A DNA stretch of 64,000 bases, taken from CAWEWH01 sp963812775 (GTDB taxonomy: Bacteria; Pseudomonadota; Alphaproteobacteria; Rhizobiales; Beijerinckiaceae). A program made the position numbers and the translations under genes. The notes below the pieces were generated by a model, which ran no database searches, was not told where the DNA came from, and saw nothing but the letters and a program-made list of their open reading frames with translations. The DNA lies in NCBI GenBank assembly GCA_963812775.1, contig CAWEWH010000009.1, forward strand, positions 310,001 through 374,000, read 5' to 3'. Position 1 is the first letter of the stretch, and every line of letters begins with the position of its first letter. Positions 8,758-18,300 of this stretch are shown here, piece after piece.

Positions 8758-11700
8758 CTATTCCGCCGCATCCTGCACGTAGGCCGCGCGATCGTAGTTA
8801 AGGATCGGTCCGAGCCAGCGCTCCATTTCCGCAACGCTCATGTCCTTGCGCAGCGCATAGTCCTCGACCTGGTCGCGCTCCACCTTTGCAACCCCGAAAT
8901 AATGCGCGTCGGGATGCGACAGGTAGAGACCGGAAACCGAGGAGCCGGGCCACATGGCAAAACTCTCGGTGAGCTTGACGCCGATGCGCCGCTCCGCCGC
9001 AAGCAGGCTGAACAGCGTCGCCTTCTCGGTGTGGTCGGGTTGCGCCGGGTAACCGGGCGCGGGGCGGATGCCGCGATAGTCCTCGCGAAGCAGCGCCTCA
9101 TTGTCGAGCCCCTCGTCGGGCGCGTAGCCCCAGAACTCCGTGCGCACACGCTGGTGCATCCGCTCGGCGAAGGCCTCGGCGACGCGATCGGCCAGCGCCT
9201 TCACCAGGATCGAGGCATAGTCGTCGTTCATGCGCTCGAAGCGCTTGGCGATACGCTCCTCGGCCATGCCGGCGGTGACCACGAAGGCGCCGACATAGTC
9301 GGCCTTGCCGCTTTCCGCCGGGGCCACGAAGTCGGCGAGCGCCAGGTTCGGCCTGCCATCGCGGCGCACGAGCTGTTGGCGCAGCGTGAAGAAGGTGGCG
9401 AGCCGGTCGCGCCGGCTCTCGCCGGTATAGAGCGCGATGTCGTCCGCGACGGCATTGGCCGGCCAGAAACCGATCACCGCCTTGGGGTCGAACCAACGCT
9501 CGGCGACGATGCGCTTCAGCATCGCCTGTGCGTCCTCGTAGAGCTGACGTGCCGCCGCGCCTTGTTCGGCATCGTCGAGGATGGCCGGGAAGCGCCCCTT
9601 CAGCTCCCAGGTCTGGAAGAACGGCGTCCAGTCGATGCAGCGGACGAGCTCGCCCACGTCGTAGCTGCGGAAGACGCGTGTGCCGAGGAACGTCGGCTTG
9701 GGGGGCGTATAGCTCGTCCAATCGAGGGCAAGCTTGTTGGCCCGCGCCTTGGCGAGCGGCAGGCGCTGCTTGTCCACTTCGGCGCGCGCATGGGCACGCG
9801 CCACCTTGTCGTACTCGGCCCTGACCGTCTCCACGTAGCCATCGCGGCTCTCGGCCGACAGAAGGCTCGCCACGACGCCGACGGCGCGGCTTGCGTCATT
9901 GACATGAATGGCCGGTCCGCGCTCGTAGTTGGGGCGAATCTTGACGGCGGTGTGCACGCGGCTCGTCGTGGCACCACCGATCAGCAACGGGATGTCGAAG
10001 CCCTCGCGCTCCATCTCGGCCGCCACATGCGCCATTTCGTCGAGGGAAGGCGTGATGAGGCCCGACAGGCCGATGATGTCGACCTTCTTGTCGCGCGCCG
10101 TCGCCAGGATCTTGTGCGCCGGCACCATGACGCCGAGGTCGACCACCTCATAGTTGTTGCAGGCCAGCACAACTCCGACGATGTTTTTGCCGATGTCGTG
10201 CACGTCGCCCTTGACGGTGGCCATGAGGATCTTTCCGGCCGCCGCCGCCTGGGCGATGCCCTTCTCCTCTCTTTCCTTCTCCATGAACGGCATGAGATAG
10301 GCGACCGCCTGCTTCATGACGCGGGCCGACTTCACCACCTGCGGCAGGAACATCTTTCCCGAACCGAACAGATCGCCCACCACGTTCATGCCGGCCATCA
10401 GCGGCCCTTCGATGACGCCGAGCGGCCGCGCCACCTCGCGTCGCGCCTCTTCCACGTCGGTTTCGATGAACTCGGTGATGCCGTTGACGAGGGCGTGTTC
10501 GAGCCGCTTGCCGACCGGCCACGTCCGCCACGCCAGATCGGCCTCGCGCGTCGCGCGGCCCTTGCCGCGGTAGCCTTCGGCGAGCGCCAAGAGACGCTCG
10601 GTGGCGTCCTTGCGGCGGTTGAGCACCACGTCCTCGCAGGTCTCGCGCAGCTCGGGATCGATCTCGTCATAGACGGCGAGCTGGCCGGCATTGACGATGC
10701 CCATGTCCATGCCCGCCTTGATGGCGTGGTACAGGAAGACGGCGTGCATCGCCTCGCGCACTGCCTCGTTGCCGCGGAACGAGAACGACAGGTTGGACAC
10801 GCCGCCCGAAATGTGCGCGCCCGGCAACGTCGCGCGGATTCGCCGTGTCGCGTCGATGAAATCGACGCCGTAATTGTCGTGCTCTTCGATGCCCGTCGCA
10901 ACCGCGAAGATGTTGGGATCGAAGATTATGTCCTCGGGCGGAAAGCCGACCTCCTCGGTCAACAGCTTGTAGGCACGCGTGCAGATCGCGACCTTGCGGT
11001 CGGCGGTATCGGCCTGGCCCTTCTCGTCGAACGCCATGACCACGACGGCGGCGCCGTAGCCGCGGACCTTGCGGGCCTCGGCCAAGAACTTCTCCTCGCC
11101 TTCCTTCATGGAAATGGAGTTGACGATGGCCTTGCCCTGAACGCATTTCAGCCCGGCCTCGATGACGGCGAACTTGGACGAATCCACCATGATCGGCACG
11201 CGGGCGATATCGGGCTCGGCCGCGATGAGATTAAGGAAGGTGGTCATCGCCTTCTCGCTGTCGAGAAGGCCCTCGTCCATGTTGACGTCGATGACCTGCG
11301 CGCCGGCTGCCACCTGGTCGCGCGCCACGTCGAGCGCCGCCGCATAGTCGCCCGCCGTTACGAGCTTGCGGAAGCGCGCCGAGCCAGTGACGTTGGTGCG
11401 CTCGCCGACATTCACGAAGGGAATGTCGGGCGTCAGCGTGAACGGTTCGAGGCCGGAGAGCCGCATGTGGCGCGGCATTTCGGGGACAAGGCGCGGTGCC
11501 TTGCCGACCACCGCTTCGGCGATCGCCCTGATGTGAGCGGGTGTCGAGCCGCAGCAACCGCCAACGATGTTGACAAAGCCGGCATCGGCAAACTCCCCGA
11601 GCATGGCCGCCATGGCTTCCGGGCTCTCGTCGTAAAGCCCGAACTCGTTCGGCAGCCCGGCGTTGGGGTACGCGCATACCAGCGTATCGGCGAGCCTGGC

Positions 11701-12504
11701 GAGATCCTGGATGTGGGCACGCATCTCACGCGCCCCAAGGGCGCAGTTGAGCCCGATGGAAAGCGGCGCGGCGTGGCGCAGCGAATGCCAGAATGCGGCG
11801 GTCGTCTGGCCGGAGAGCGTGCGCCCAGAGAGGTCGGTGATCGTGCCGGAAATCATGATCGGGAGATCGACCCCCCTCTCGGCCAGCACCTCCCTCGTGC
11901 CGATAAGCGCCGCCTTGGCGTTGAGCGTGTCGAAGATCGTCTCGATGAGGATAAGCTCGGCGCCCCCGTCCACCAGGCCGCGCACCTGCTCGGCATAGGA
12001 CAGGCGCACCTGATCGAAGCTGACGGCGCGATAGCCGGGATTGTTCACGTCCGGCGAGATGGAGAGCGTGCGGTTTGTCGGGCCAAGGGCGCCGGCAACG
12101 AAGCGGCGCCGTCCGTCCTCACGCTGCGCGATGGCGGCGGCTTCCCGCGCCAGGCGGGCGCCCTGGAAATTGAGGTCATAGACGGCCACCTCGAGGCCGT
12201 AGTCCGCCTGGGCGATCGACGTCGACGTGAAGGTGTTGGTCTCCACTAAGTCGGCGCCGGCGCGAAAATAGGCGAGATGAATGTCCCGCAGCGCATCCGA
12301 CTGGGTGATGTTGACGAGGTCGTTGTTGCCGCGAACGTCGTGGCTGTGATCCTTGAAGCGCTCGCCACGGAAATCGGCTTCACTGAGCTTCAATGCCTGG
12401 ATCTCGGTGCCCATGGCACCGTCGAGCACGAGAATGCGCTCGCGGGCGATTTCGGTAAGCGCCGCGGTGACTTCCGGACCATTGGCGGGACAAGGCGCGC
12501 TCAT
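8758..12504 (-). CDS. metH: Cobalamin-dependent methionine synthase
   Basis: Cytoplasmic enzyme moving the methyl group of 5-methyltetrahydrofolate to homocysteine through cobalamin. All four modules are present in 1248 residues. They are the homocysteine domain (LDGAMGTEIQ; zinc Cys in GLNCALG and GGCCGS), the pterin domain (NVGERTNVTGSARF), the B12 cap and binding domain with the cobalt-ligand His769 in DVHDIGKN, and a C-terminal SAM-activation domain (about 900-1230, RPAPGYPAQPDH). ATG 12504 is chosen because the conserved N-terminus follows directly and only four bases separate it from the metF stop; a longer frame runs 24 codons into metF. It is the last gene of the regulator-metF-metH operon. 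Confidence 0.97.
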   Translation of the reverse strand: MSAPCPANGPEVTAALTEIARERILVLDGAMGTEIQALKLSEADFRGERFKDHSHDVRGNNDLVNITQSDALRDIHLAYFRAGADLVETNTFTSTSIAQADYGLEVAVYDLNFQGARLAREAAAIAQREDGRRRFVAGALGPTNRTLSISPDVNNPGYRAVSFDQVRLSYAEQVRGLVDGGAELILIETIFDTLNAKAALIGTREVLAERGVDLPIMISGTITDLSGRTLSGQTTAAFWHSLRHAAPLSIGLNCALGAREMRAHIQDLARLADTLVCAYPNAGLPNEFGLYDESPEAMAAMLGEFADAGFVNIVGGCCGSTPAHIRAIAEAVVGKAPRLVPEMPRHMRLSGLEPFTLTPDIPFVNVGERTNVTGSARFRKLVTAGDYAAALDVARDQVAAGAQVIDVNMDEGLLDSEKAMTTFLNLIAAEPDIARVPIMVDSSKFAVIEAGLKCVQGKAIVNSISMKEGEEKFLAEARKVRGYGAAVVVMAFDEKGQADTADRKVAICTRAYKLLTEEVGFPPEDIIFDPNIFAVATGIEEHDNYGVDFIDATRRIRATLPGAHISGGVSNLSFSFRGNEAVREAMHAVFLYHAIKAGMDMGIVNAGQLAVYDEIDPELRETCEDVVLNRRKDATERLLALAEGYRGKGRATREADLAWRTWPVGKRLEHALVNGITEFIETDVEEARREVARPLGVIEGPLMAGMNVVGDLFGSGKMFLPQVVKSARVMKQAVAYLMPFMEKEREEKGIAQAAAAGKILMATVKGDVHDIGKNIVGVVLACNNYEVVDLGVMVPAHKILATARDKKVDIIGLSGLITPSLDEMAHVAAEMEREGFDIPLLIGGATTSRVHTAVKIRPNYERGPAIHVNDASRAVGVVASLLSAESRDGYVETVRAEYDKVARAHARAEVDKQRLPLAKARANKLALDWTSYTPPKPTFLGTRVFRSYDVGELVRCIDWTPFFQTWELKGRFPAILDDAEQGAAARQLYEDAQAMLKRIVAERWFDPKAVIGFWPANAVADDIALYTGESRRDRLATFFTLRQQLVRRDGRPNLALADFVAPAESGKADYVGAFVVTAGMAEERIAKRFERMNDDYASILVKALADRVAEAFAERMHQRVRTEFWGYAPDEGLDNEALLREDYRGIRPAPGYPAQPDHTEKATLFSLLAAERRIGVKLTESFAMWPGSSVSGLYLSHPDAHYFGVAKVERDQVEDYALRKDMSVAEMERWLGPILNYDRAAYVQDAAE

Positions 12505-12508
12505 GATC

Positions 12509-13420
12509 TCACTCCGCCGCCTGCGCGTGCGCGGTTTCGCGTTGCGGCCTGAGGCCCAGCAGATGACAGACCGCATAGACGAGGTCGGCGCGGTTCATGG
12601 TGTAGAAGTGGATTTCGGTGACGCCGCGATCGACGAGATCGATCACCTGCTCGGCCGCCACGGCCGCGGCGATGAGACGGCGGGTCTCCACGTCCTCGTC
12701 GAGCCCTTCGAAGCGCGCGGTGATCCAATCCGGGATGCTGGTCCCGGCGCGGGTCAAGAAACCTGCCGCCTGCTTGAAATTCTGGATGGGGAAAATTCCC
12801 GGCAGGATCGGAACGCCGACGCCCCGCGCTCGCACGCGATCCACGTAACGGAAGTAGAGATCGTTATCGAAAAAGGCTTGCGTAGTGGCGCGCGTGGCGC
12901 CGGCGTCGATCTTGCGCTTCAGCGTGTCGATGTCGGCATCGACGGACGGGCTCTCCGGATGCTTTTCCGGATAGGCCGAGACAGTGATTTCAAAGTCGCC
13001 GTGCCGCTTGATGCCGGCAATGAGGTCGGGCGTTGAGGCATAGCCGCCCGGGTGCGCCGCGTAGGCGGTCCCGATGCCCGTCACGGGATCGCCGCGCAAT
13101 GCCACGATGTGGCGCACGCCTGCCGACCAATAGTCGCGGACCACCGCGTCGACCTCAGCACATGTCGCCGACACGCAAGTGAGATGTGCGGCAGGCTTCA
13201 GCGACGTTTCCTCGACGATGCGCTTCACGGTCGCGTGAGTGCGCTCGCGCGTCGATCCTCCCGCGCCATAGGTGACCGAGACGAAGGACGGATTGAGGGG
13301 CGCCAGGCGCTTGATCGATGCCCACAATGTCTCTTCCATGGCGGCCGTCTTTGGCGGGAAAAACTCGAACGAGACGCGCACCGGGCGCGTGCCGTCGCGG
13401 CTGGCGCGGAATGCGGTCAT
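12509..13420 (-). CDS. metF: 5,10-methylenetetrahydrofolate reductase
   Basis: FAD enzyme that makes 5-methyltetrahydrofolate, the methyl donor for the adjacent MetH. The 303-residue TIM-barrel protein begins with the hallmark SFEFFPPKT (active-site Glu) and carries VTYGAGGST, LRGDP, SAYPEKHPES and the late block FYTMNRADL. The start ATG (13418-13420) overlaps the stop of the upstream regulator gene, so translation is coupled. An alternative upstream start would add 22 residues read from the regulator gene. It forms one minus-strand operon with the regulator and metH. Confidence 0.96.
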   Translation of the reverse strand: MTAFRASRDGTRPVRVSFEFFPPKTAAMEETLWASIKRLAPLNPSFVSVTYGAGGSTRERTHATVKRIVEETSLKPAAHLTCVSATCAEVDAVVRDYWSAGVRHIVALRGDPVTGIGTAYAAHPGGYASTPDLIAGIKRHGDFEITVSAYPEKHPESPSVDADIDTLKRKIDAGATRATTQAFFDNDLYFRYVDRVRARGVGVPILPGIFPIQNFKQAAGFLTRAGTSIPDWITARFEGLDEDVETRRLIAAAVAAEQVIDLVDRGVTEIHFYTMNRADLVYAVCHLLGLRPQRETAHAQAAE

Positions 13421-14448
13421 CACGCCACCTCTCTGGCGTCTTGCAGCGGCCAGTCTGTCATGGTGCGCCGATCGCGGCCGAGCCACAGCGACACGGTGAG
13501 CGCGTCCTTGTCCTTGGCGCCGGGCTTTAGATCGCGTTGCGTAACGAGATCGAGCCCGGCCTCATCGAGCCAGCCAGCGAGCTGGTCGTGGGCAAAGCCA
13601 AGACGCCGATGGGCATGCTCCTCACGCAGGAACTCGAGACCATGGGGAGCAAAGTCGACGACGACGAGCCGTCCGCCCGGCGACAAGGCGGCCGCGGCTT
13701 CGCGCAGCGCGCGAGCGGGATCGTCGAGATAGTGCAGCACCTGATGGATGAGCACGAGATCGAAAGCATTGCGCTCCACCGGCAGCGCGTTGATGTCGCC
13801 CTGCCGCAGCTCGACGCGCGACAGTCCGGCCCGCTCGAGATTGGCGCGCGCCACGGCAAGCATCGCCGGGCTTGCATCGACGCCGACGGCCCGCAGCGCA
13901 CTGGGGGCGATGAGCTGCAACATCCGGCCGGTCCCTGTGCCCAGATCCAAGAGCGCGCGCACCGGTCGCTCGCCAATCGCCTCGCGCACCGCCGTCTCGA
14001 CGGCCTCCTCGGGAACGTGCAGCGAGCGCAGCCGGTCCCACTGTGACGCCAAGCCCGCGAAGAAGGCTTGCGCGGTCTTGGCGCGCGCCTCGCGGACGGC
14101 GCTCAACCGAGCCTTGTCGGCGGCAAGCCGTGCGTCTTTGCTGTCGAGGTTGACGACGAGGCCCTTCACGGCCGCCCCGATGGCGCCGCGCTCGGCCAAA
14201 TGGAAGAAGGCCCAAGCCCCCTCCCGGTGGCGTTCGATGAGCCCTGCCTCGGCAAGCAGCTTCAAGTGCCGCGAAATACGCGGCTGCGACTGGCCAAGAA
14301 TGTCGGTGAGGTCCGAGACGTTGAGTTCGCCCTCGGCAAGCAGCGAAAGGATTCGCAGCCGCGTCTCCTCCCCGGCCGCCCTGAGCGCCGCCAGAAGCGC
14401 CTCGCGCCGCAGGACCGGCGGGGCAGCTGAGCTTCGTTCAATAGACAT
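13420..14448 (-). CDS. ArsR-family regulator fused to SAM-dependent methyltransferase domain
   Basis: A 342-residue two-domain protein. Residues 10-85 form an ArsR winged helix (EETRLRILSLLAEGELNVSDL, SQPRISRHLKLLAEAG). Residues 150-265 are a Rossmann methyltransferase domain with motif I LDLGTGTGRML and the acidic GVDASPAML strand. Being first in an operon with metF and metH, it is probably a methionine-cycle regulator that senses S-adenosylmethionine or S-adenosylhomocysteine through the methyltransferase fold, comparable in role to SahR; this is inference. ATG 14448 starts inside an AT-rich dyad and has no Shine-Dalgarno sequence, so translation may be leaderless or start slightly downstream. 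Confidence 0.85.
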   Translation of the reverse strand: MSIERSSAAPPVLRREALLAALRAAGEETRLRILSLLAEGELNVSDLTDILGQSQPRISRHLKLLAEAGLIERHREGAWAFFHLAERGAIGAAVKGLVVNLDSKDARLAADKARLSAVREARAKTAQAFFAGLASQWDRLRSLHVPEEAVETAVREAIGERPVRALLDLGTGTGRMLQLIAPSALRAVGVDASPAMLAVARANLERAGLSRVELRQGDINALPVERNAFDLVLIHQVLHYLDDPARALREAAAALSPGGRLVVVDFAPHGLEFLREEHAHRRLGFAHDQLAGWLDEAGLDLVTQRDLKPGAKDKDALTVSLWLGRDRRTMTDWPLQDAREVA

Positions 14449-14462
14449 AAATATATGTTTAT
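14447..14462. promoter_or_regulatory. AT-rich dyad, probable operator of the met regulator
   Basis: The 16 bases ATAAATATATGTTTAT are palindromic at 14 of 16 positions and stand out in very GC-rich DNA. The dyad overlaps the start codon of the ArsR-methyltransferase gene. Position and symmetry fit an autoregulatory ArsR operator controlling the regulator-metF-metH operon. No binding data exist; this is inferred from sequence. Confidence 0.55.
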
Positions 14463-14593
14463 ATGAAAATTCACATGAAGGCAAGGCATGGCCCCCCTCG
14501 TGGTTAGCCAAACCTTCCAGGCAATACTCCACCCCCCGCCATCGCGGCGGGCTGCTTTCGGTTCAGCCGGAGGTCCCTCGGCTCCGGTGGCGT

Positions 14594-14797
14594 TCAGATA
14601 GGACGAAGGTCCGTCGCTGCCGTCTTGCCGCGCTCGGTCTTCAATTCGTAGCTGACTTTCTGGTTCTCGTTCAGCGTCGTGAGGCCGGCCGCCTGAACGG
14701 CCGAGATATGCACGAAGACGTCTCGTCCCCCATCCGAAGGACGGATGAATCCGTATCCTCGAGTTGTATCGAACCATTTGACGGTGCCAGTCATCAT
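14594..14797 (-). CDS. Cold-shock domain protein (CspA family)
   Basis: A 67-residue single cold-shock domain that binds single-stranded RNA/DNA and acts as an RNA chaperone. It opens with TGTVKWFDTTRGYGFI; the RNP1 motif is RGYGFIRP and RNP2 is DVFVHIS. It ends with the usual basic strand (ERGKTAATDLRPI). Start 14797 (ATG-ATG) is favoured over an upstream frame extension because it gives the standard N-terminus and a purine-rich GGGAGGA sits upstream. A GC-rich hairpin (CCCGCC-GCGAT-GGCGGG, about 14537-14553) lies downstream but lacks a T run. Confidence 0.93.
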   Translation of the reverse strand: MMTGTVKWFDTTRGYGFIRPSDGGRDVFVHISAVQAAGLTTLNENQKVSYELKTERGKTAATDLRPI

Positions 14798-15063
14798 GGC
14801 TTCGCGTCCTCCCCAAGCGTGCGTTTCCCGGCGCGCCCTCACGCACCAGGCACAGTCAGGACGGCAAGGTGTTGCCCGCCTTTGGCGTGATCGAACAGGC
14901 CAGCCCCGATTGCCTCGTTAAGAGACGAAATCTCGTGTGGCGCGTCAATCGGGATTCAAACGGCTAACCCTCCGGGCGGCCGATGAGGGAGCATTCACCT
15001 GCCGTTCAGCGACCTTGCCCTTTGTGTGGATACACGACCTTGCAACTCGTGCGCGGAGCCAGA

Positions 15064-15870
15064 ATGGCGTTCCACATCGCAGCGCTCGATCGGCTCAAAT
15101 GGCGGGCCATGCTCGGCGGACTCTGTGTCATGGCCGCCAGCCCTGCCGTCGCCGAAGGCCCGCTCCCGTCCAGGCTTGCCGCGCCCGATTGCGTCGCCTC
15201 CCGTCCGGCGCTTGCAACGACCGGCCAGCTCTTGCGGACCGCGCAACGGCTGCGTATCGGCGGTGCCCTGAATGTTCTTGCGATCGGCTCGTCATCGACG
15301 GCCGGCACCGGCACCTCATCGCCCACCTTGGCCTACCCTGCCAAGCTCGAGGAGGAGATCGAGCGTCGCCTTCCCGCCGTGGATGTGAAGATCATCGCCT
15401 CGGGAGTTGGCGGTGAGACCGCGGCCCAGACCCTGGCGCGCCTCGAACGCGAAATCGCCACGAACAAACCCGACCTCGTGATCTGGCAGGTCGGCACCAA
15501 CGATGCCCTTGCCGAGGTCGGCGAGGATGATTTTCGCAAGCTCGTCGAGCGCGGTGTCAGCGCCGTTGATCGTGTCGGGGCCGATCTCATTCTGCTCGAC
15601 CAGCAGTTTTTCCCGTCGATCCGCAAGCGTGACCGCTACGAACGCTTTGTTGCCATCGTCCGCGAGGTCGGGTTGACGAAACGCGCCTGCGTCTTCGGCC
15701 GCTATGCGATGATGAAGGCCTGGGGCGAGCGCTCCGAGGAGACGCTGCGCGCCATGCTGGCCAGCGACGGTTTCCACATGTCGGATCGCGGCCACGCCTG
15801 CATGGCGCGCATCCTGGCCGACGAGATCGTCAGGGCGGCGTCGAGGTCGGTCGAGACCGCCGCGCACTGA
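15064..15870 (+). CDS. Exported SGNH/GDSL-family hydrolase
   Basis: Predicted periplasmic esterase/lipase-like enzyme. A signal peptide (LKWRAMLGGLCVMAASPAVAEG) precedes an SGNH fold. Block I is AIGSSSTAG (nucleophile Ser), block II contains GVGGETAAQT, block III is GTND, and block V is DGFHMSDRGH with the catalytic Asp-His pair. Block III fits IWQVGTNDAL found in acyl-CoA thioesterase I-like enzymes. ATG 15064 gives a compact signal peptide; an ATG at 14983 would add 27 residues including two Cys. The substrate is unknown. It is a lone plus-strand gene. Confidence 0.82.
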   Translation: MAFHIAALDRLKWRAMLGGLCVMAASPAVAEGPLPSRLAAPDCVASRPALATTGQLLRTAQRLRIGGALNVLAIGSSSTAGTGTSSPTLAYPAKLEEEIERRLPAVDVKIIASGVGGETAAQTLARLEREIATNKPDLVIWQVGTNDALAEVGEDDFRKLVERGVSAVDRVGADLILLDQQFFPSIRKRDRYERFVAIVREVGLTKRACVFGRYAMMKAWGERSEETLRAMLASDGFHMSDRGHACMARILADEIVRAASRSVETAAH

Positions 15871-16142
15871 TCCAACGCCGTTGTCGAGAAAACTCCGGCG
15901 TCCGCCGCCGTGATGCGGCTTATTTGCTCGCAGCAAACGTTCCTGCCCCGAAATAGTTGGGGCTGGCGTAGCCGTCCATGATAGAAAAGCCGCCCGCCAT
16001 TTCCTTTGCGCCGAGGCCATGTCCGCCAGTGTTGCCGTCCTGCCGCCCTTGTTCGCCGAAGACACACGCTCTTACGGCGCCGCGCTGGCGTCCACTCGCC
16101 TTGTCGAGGGGCGCCAAACTGAAGGGCGCACAGAGAGAGGCG
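15871..16142. other. Intergenic stretch with one weak open frame
   Basis: The gap between two convergent genes holds no confident gene. On the minus strand 15920-16117 is open for 65 codons and its end is richer in Gly and aromatic residues than a random frame (GGFSIMDGYASPNYFGAG). I cannot tie it to a family and see no good ribosome-binding site, so it could be a gene remnant or chance. Confidence 0.3.
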
Positions 16143-18219
16143 TCAGCGCGTCGCCAGAACCACCTCGCCGATGAGCGAGGAGTGATTCCACGGCACCTGC
16201 TTGTCGCGCGTAGCCACGAGCACGTCGGCCCGCACGCGCTTCATCATCGAGTCGATCTCGAGCCCCGGCGTGCCGATATGCTTCAGGAGTGCCGTCGTGA
16301 ACGGGCTGTTGCGCGTGCCGTCGCCATCTAGCGCCACATTGTCGGGCTGCGTCGCATAGACGATCATCGTGCCCACGGCGCTCTGGATCGACGCCAGGCC
16401 CTGACCCACCGCGGTCGAGCGCGTGCCGAGCGAGCGGGCGAACGAGCGCGACAGCGGGTTGTCACGGCAGGCGTCGAGGAAGATCAAGTTGACGCGCCGC
16501 TCGGCCTCCATCTGCTGCAGCACCAAGCTGACATCGACGGCGTCGAGATTGAGGTCGCCCGGCCGCTCGAGCTTCGCATCAACCGGCACGAGGTAGTTCT
16601 TGCCGCCAACCTGCATGCCATGGCCTGCATAGAAAAAGAGGGCCAGGCTCGCATTGTCGAGCTTGCGGCTGAACTCCCGGATCTTTCCGTCCATTCCCGT
16701 GCGATCGAGGTTGCGGCCTTCGACCACGTCGAAGCCGAGCTGGCGCAGCTTGGCGGCCATGTCGCCAGCGTCGTTGGTGGGATTGTTGAGCTTGGTGGCG
16801 AAACGGTAATCGCCGTTGCCGATAACCAGCGCCACGCGGGTGCCGGCGGCGACACCCGATTGAGCCGGCAACCTCTCCTCCGGCTTGTCCACCTTGGGCT
16901 CGACGGGCGCCACCGCCTGTTTCTTCTGGGGTTGGTCGTCTTGGCCGGGATTGGCGAGCTTGGACCGAACGCGGTCGCGCACCGCCTTGGCGGTCTCGTC
17001 CGACGAGTTCAAGGCCAGCGCCTCGACGGCGTCGCGATAGGCGCCATTGAGATCGCCGGTGTGCTCTTTGGCTGCAGCCCGGTTGGCGAAGGCGCGGGTC
17101 AGTTTTGGGTTGAGACGAATGGCCTCGTCGTAGTTGGTGATCGCCCTCGGATAATCGTCCTTGTAGGTGAACATGACGCCGCGGCTCTCGTGCGCGTCCG
17201 CGTAGGTCGGATTGGCGCGGATCGCCGCATCGTAGTCGGCAAGCGCCTTGTCGTAGTCCTTCTTGCGGAACCACGAATTGCCGCGGTCGCGCCACGCGTT
17301 GGCGTTGGATGGATCGAGACGAACGACCTCGGTGAAGTCTGTGATGGCGCGATCGTATTCGTCCTTGAAGAAATACGTCACACCCCGGTGATGGTAGGCG
17401 AGCGCGTCGCGCGGATCGAGACGGATCAATTCGTTTTGGTCGGCGAGCGCCCGATCATAGAGAATTCTTTCGGAAATAGGCGTTGCCACGGTCGCGCCAC
17501 ACCGCCGAGACCGAGCCGTTGAGCCTGATGGCTCGATCGAATTCGCTGACGGCCTTGTCGAGATCGGCCTTCCACAGGTAGGTCAGCCCACGCCGGTGAT
17601 AGCCGTCATAGTCGTTGGGTGCGAGCCGGACGGCTTCGTCCTGATCGAGCAGCGCGCGGTCGTACATCTCCTTGCGGAAAAACGAATTGGCACGATCGCG
17701 GAAGGCTGGCACATAGTCTGGCTTCAGCCGCAAAGCCTGATCGAAGTCGGCGATGGCGCGGTCGTAATCGGTCTTGAAGAACCAGGAGACGCCGCGATTG
17801 TGGTAGGCGTTGTGGTCCTTGGGATTGAGCCGGATGGCCTGGTCCTCGTCGCGGATGGCCGCATCGTAGTTCTTCAGCCGGATCTGCGTGTTGGCACGCT
17901 GTTGCCAGGACAGCTGATAGTTTTGGTCGGCACCGATCGATGCGGAGTATTCGCGAACGGCAGCCTGATAGTCGCCCTTGTTGAAGTAGGTAATGCCGCG
18001 ATTGTAATAGAGGATGGCCAGGCCTTGGCCACTGTACTTGCCTGAATTGATGAGCCGCGTGCAGGCGTTCAGCGACTCATCCCCCTGCACCTGCGTGCAG
18101 ACCTTGTTGAGGCGCGTCAGTGTTTCGTTGTCCTGCGCCAGGGCCGGCCCTGAAAGACCAACGGCGACGGCAACGATCACGAAGGCGAACGCGATTCCGC
18201 GGCGCAAAGCACGTGGCAT
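16143..18219 (-). pseudogene. TPR-repeat protein with C-terminal caspase (peptidase C14) domain, frameshifted
   Basis: Two frames join into one protein of about 690 residues. A signal peptide (RRGIAFAFVIVAVAVGLSGPALAQ) is followed by some nine TPR-like repeats built on YDRAIADFDQAIRLNP-type units. The C-terminal caspase-like domain carries the catalytic dyad His (FYAGHGMQ) and Cys (FLDACRDNP). The exported location suggests a periplasmic metacaspase-like protease or scaffold. The break is near 17462 within AATTCTCTATG; removing one base restores FRKNSYDRA, matching the FRKEMYDRA unit one repeat earlier. Nothing else is damaged, so it may be intact in the organism. Start ATG 18219 is chosen for the signal peptide. 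Confidence 0.8.
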
Positions 18220-18300
18220 GAAGTCCCCCAGGGGCAACAGAGCGACTGCTGCCCGACATGATAGCGCGGCCTTGGCGCCATGACGAGCGCGCCAGCGCAC

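Noticed and set aside
8902..12249. Very long open frame (over 1100 codons) on the plus strand
   Set aside because: It is exactly antisense to metH. High GC content and the codon pattern of metH leave the opposite frame open; composition is low-complexity Arg/His/Asp with no domains.
14450..14593. SAM or SAH riboswitch upstream of the met operon
   Set aside because: I looked for SAM-II/SAH-type pseudoknot elements and found no convincing consensus; the DNA dyad at the start codon explains regulation better. An Infernal scan would settle it.
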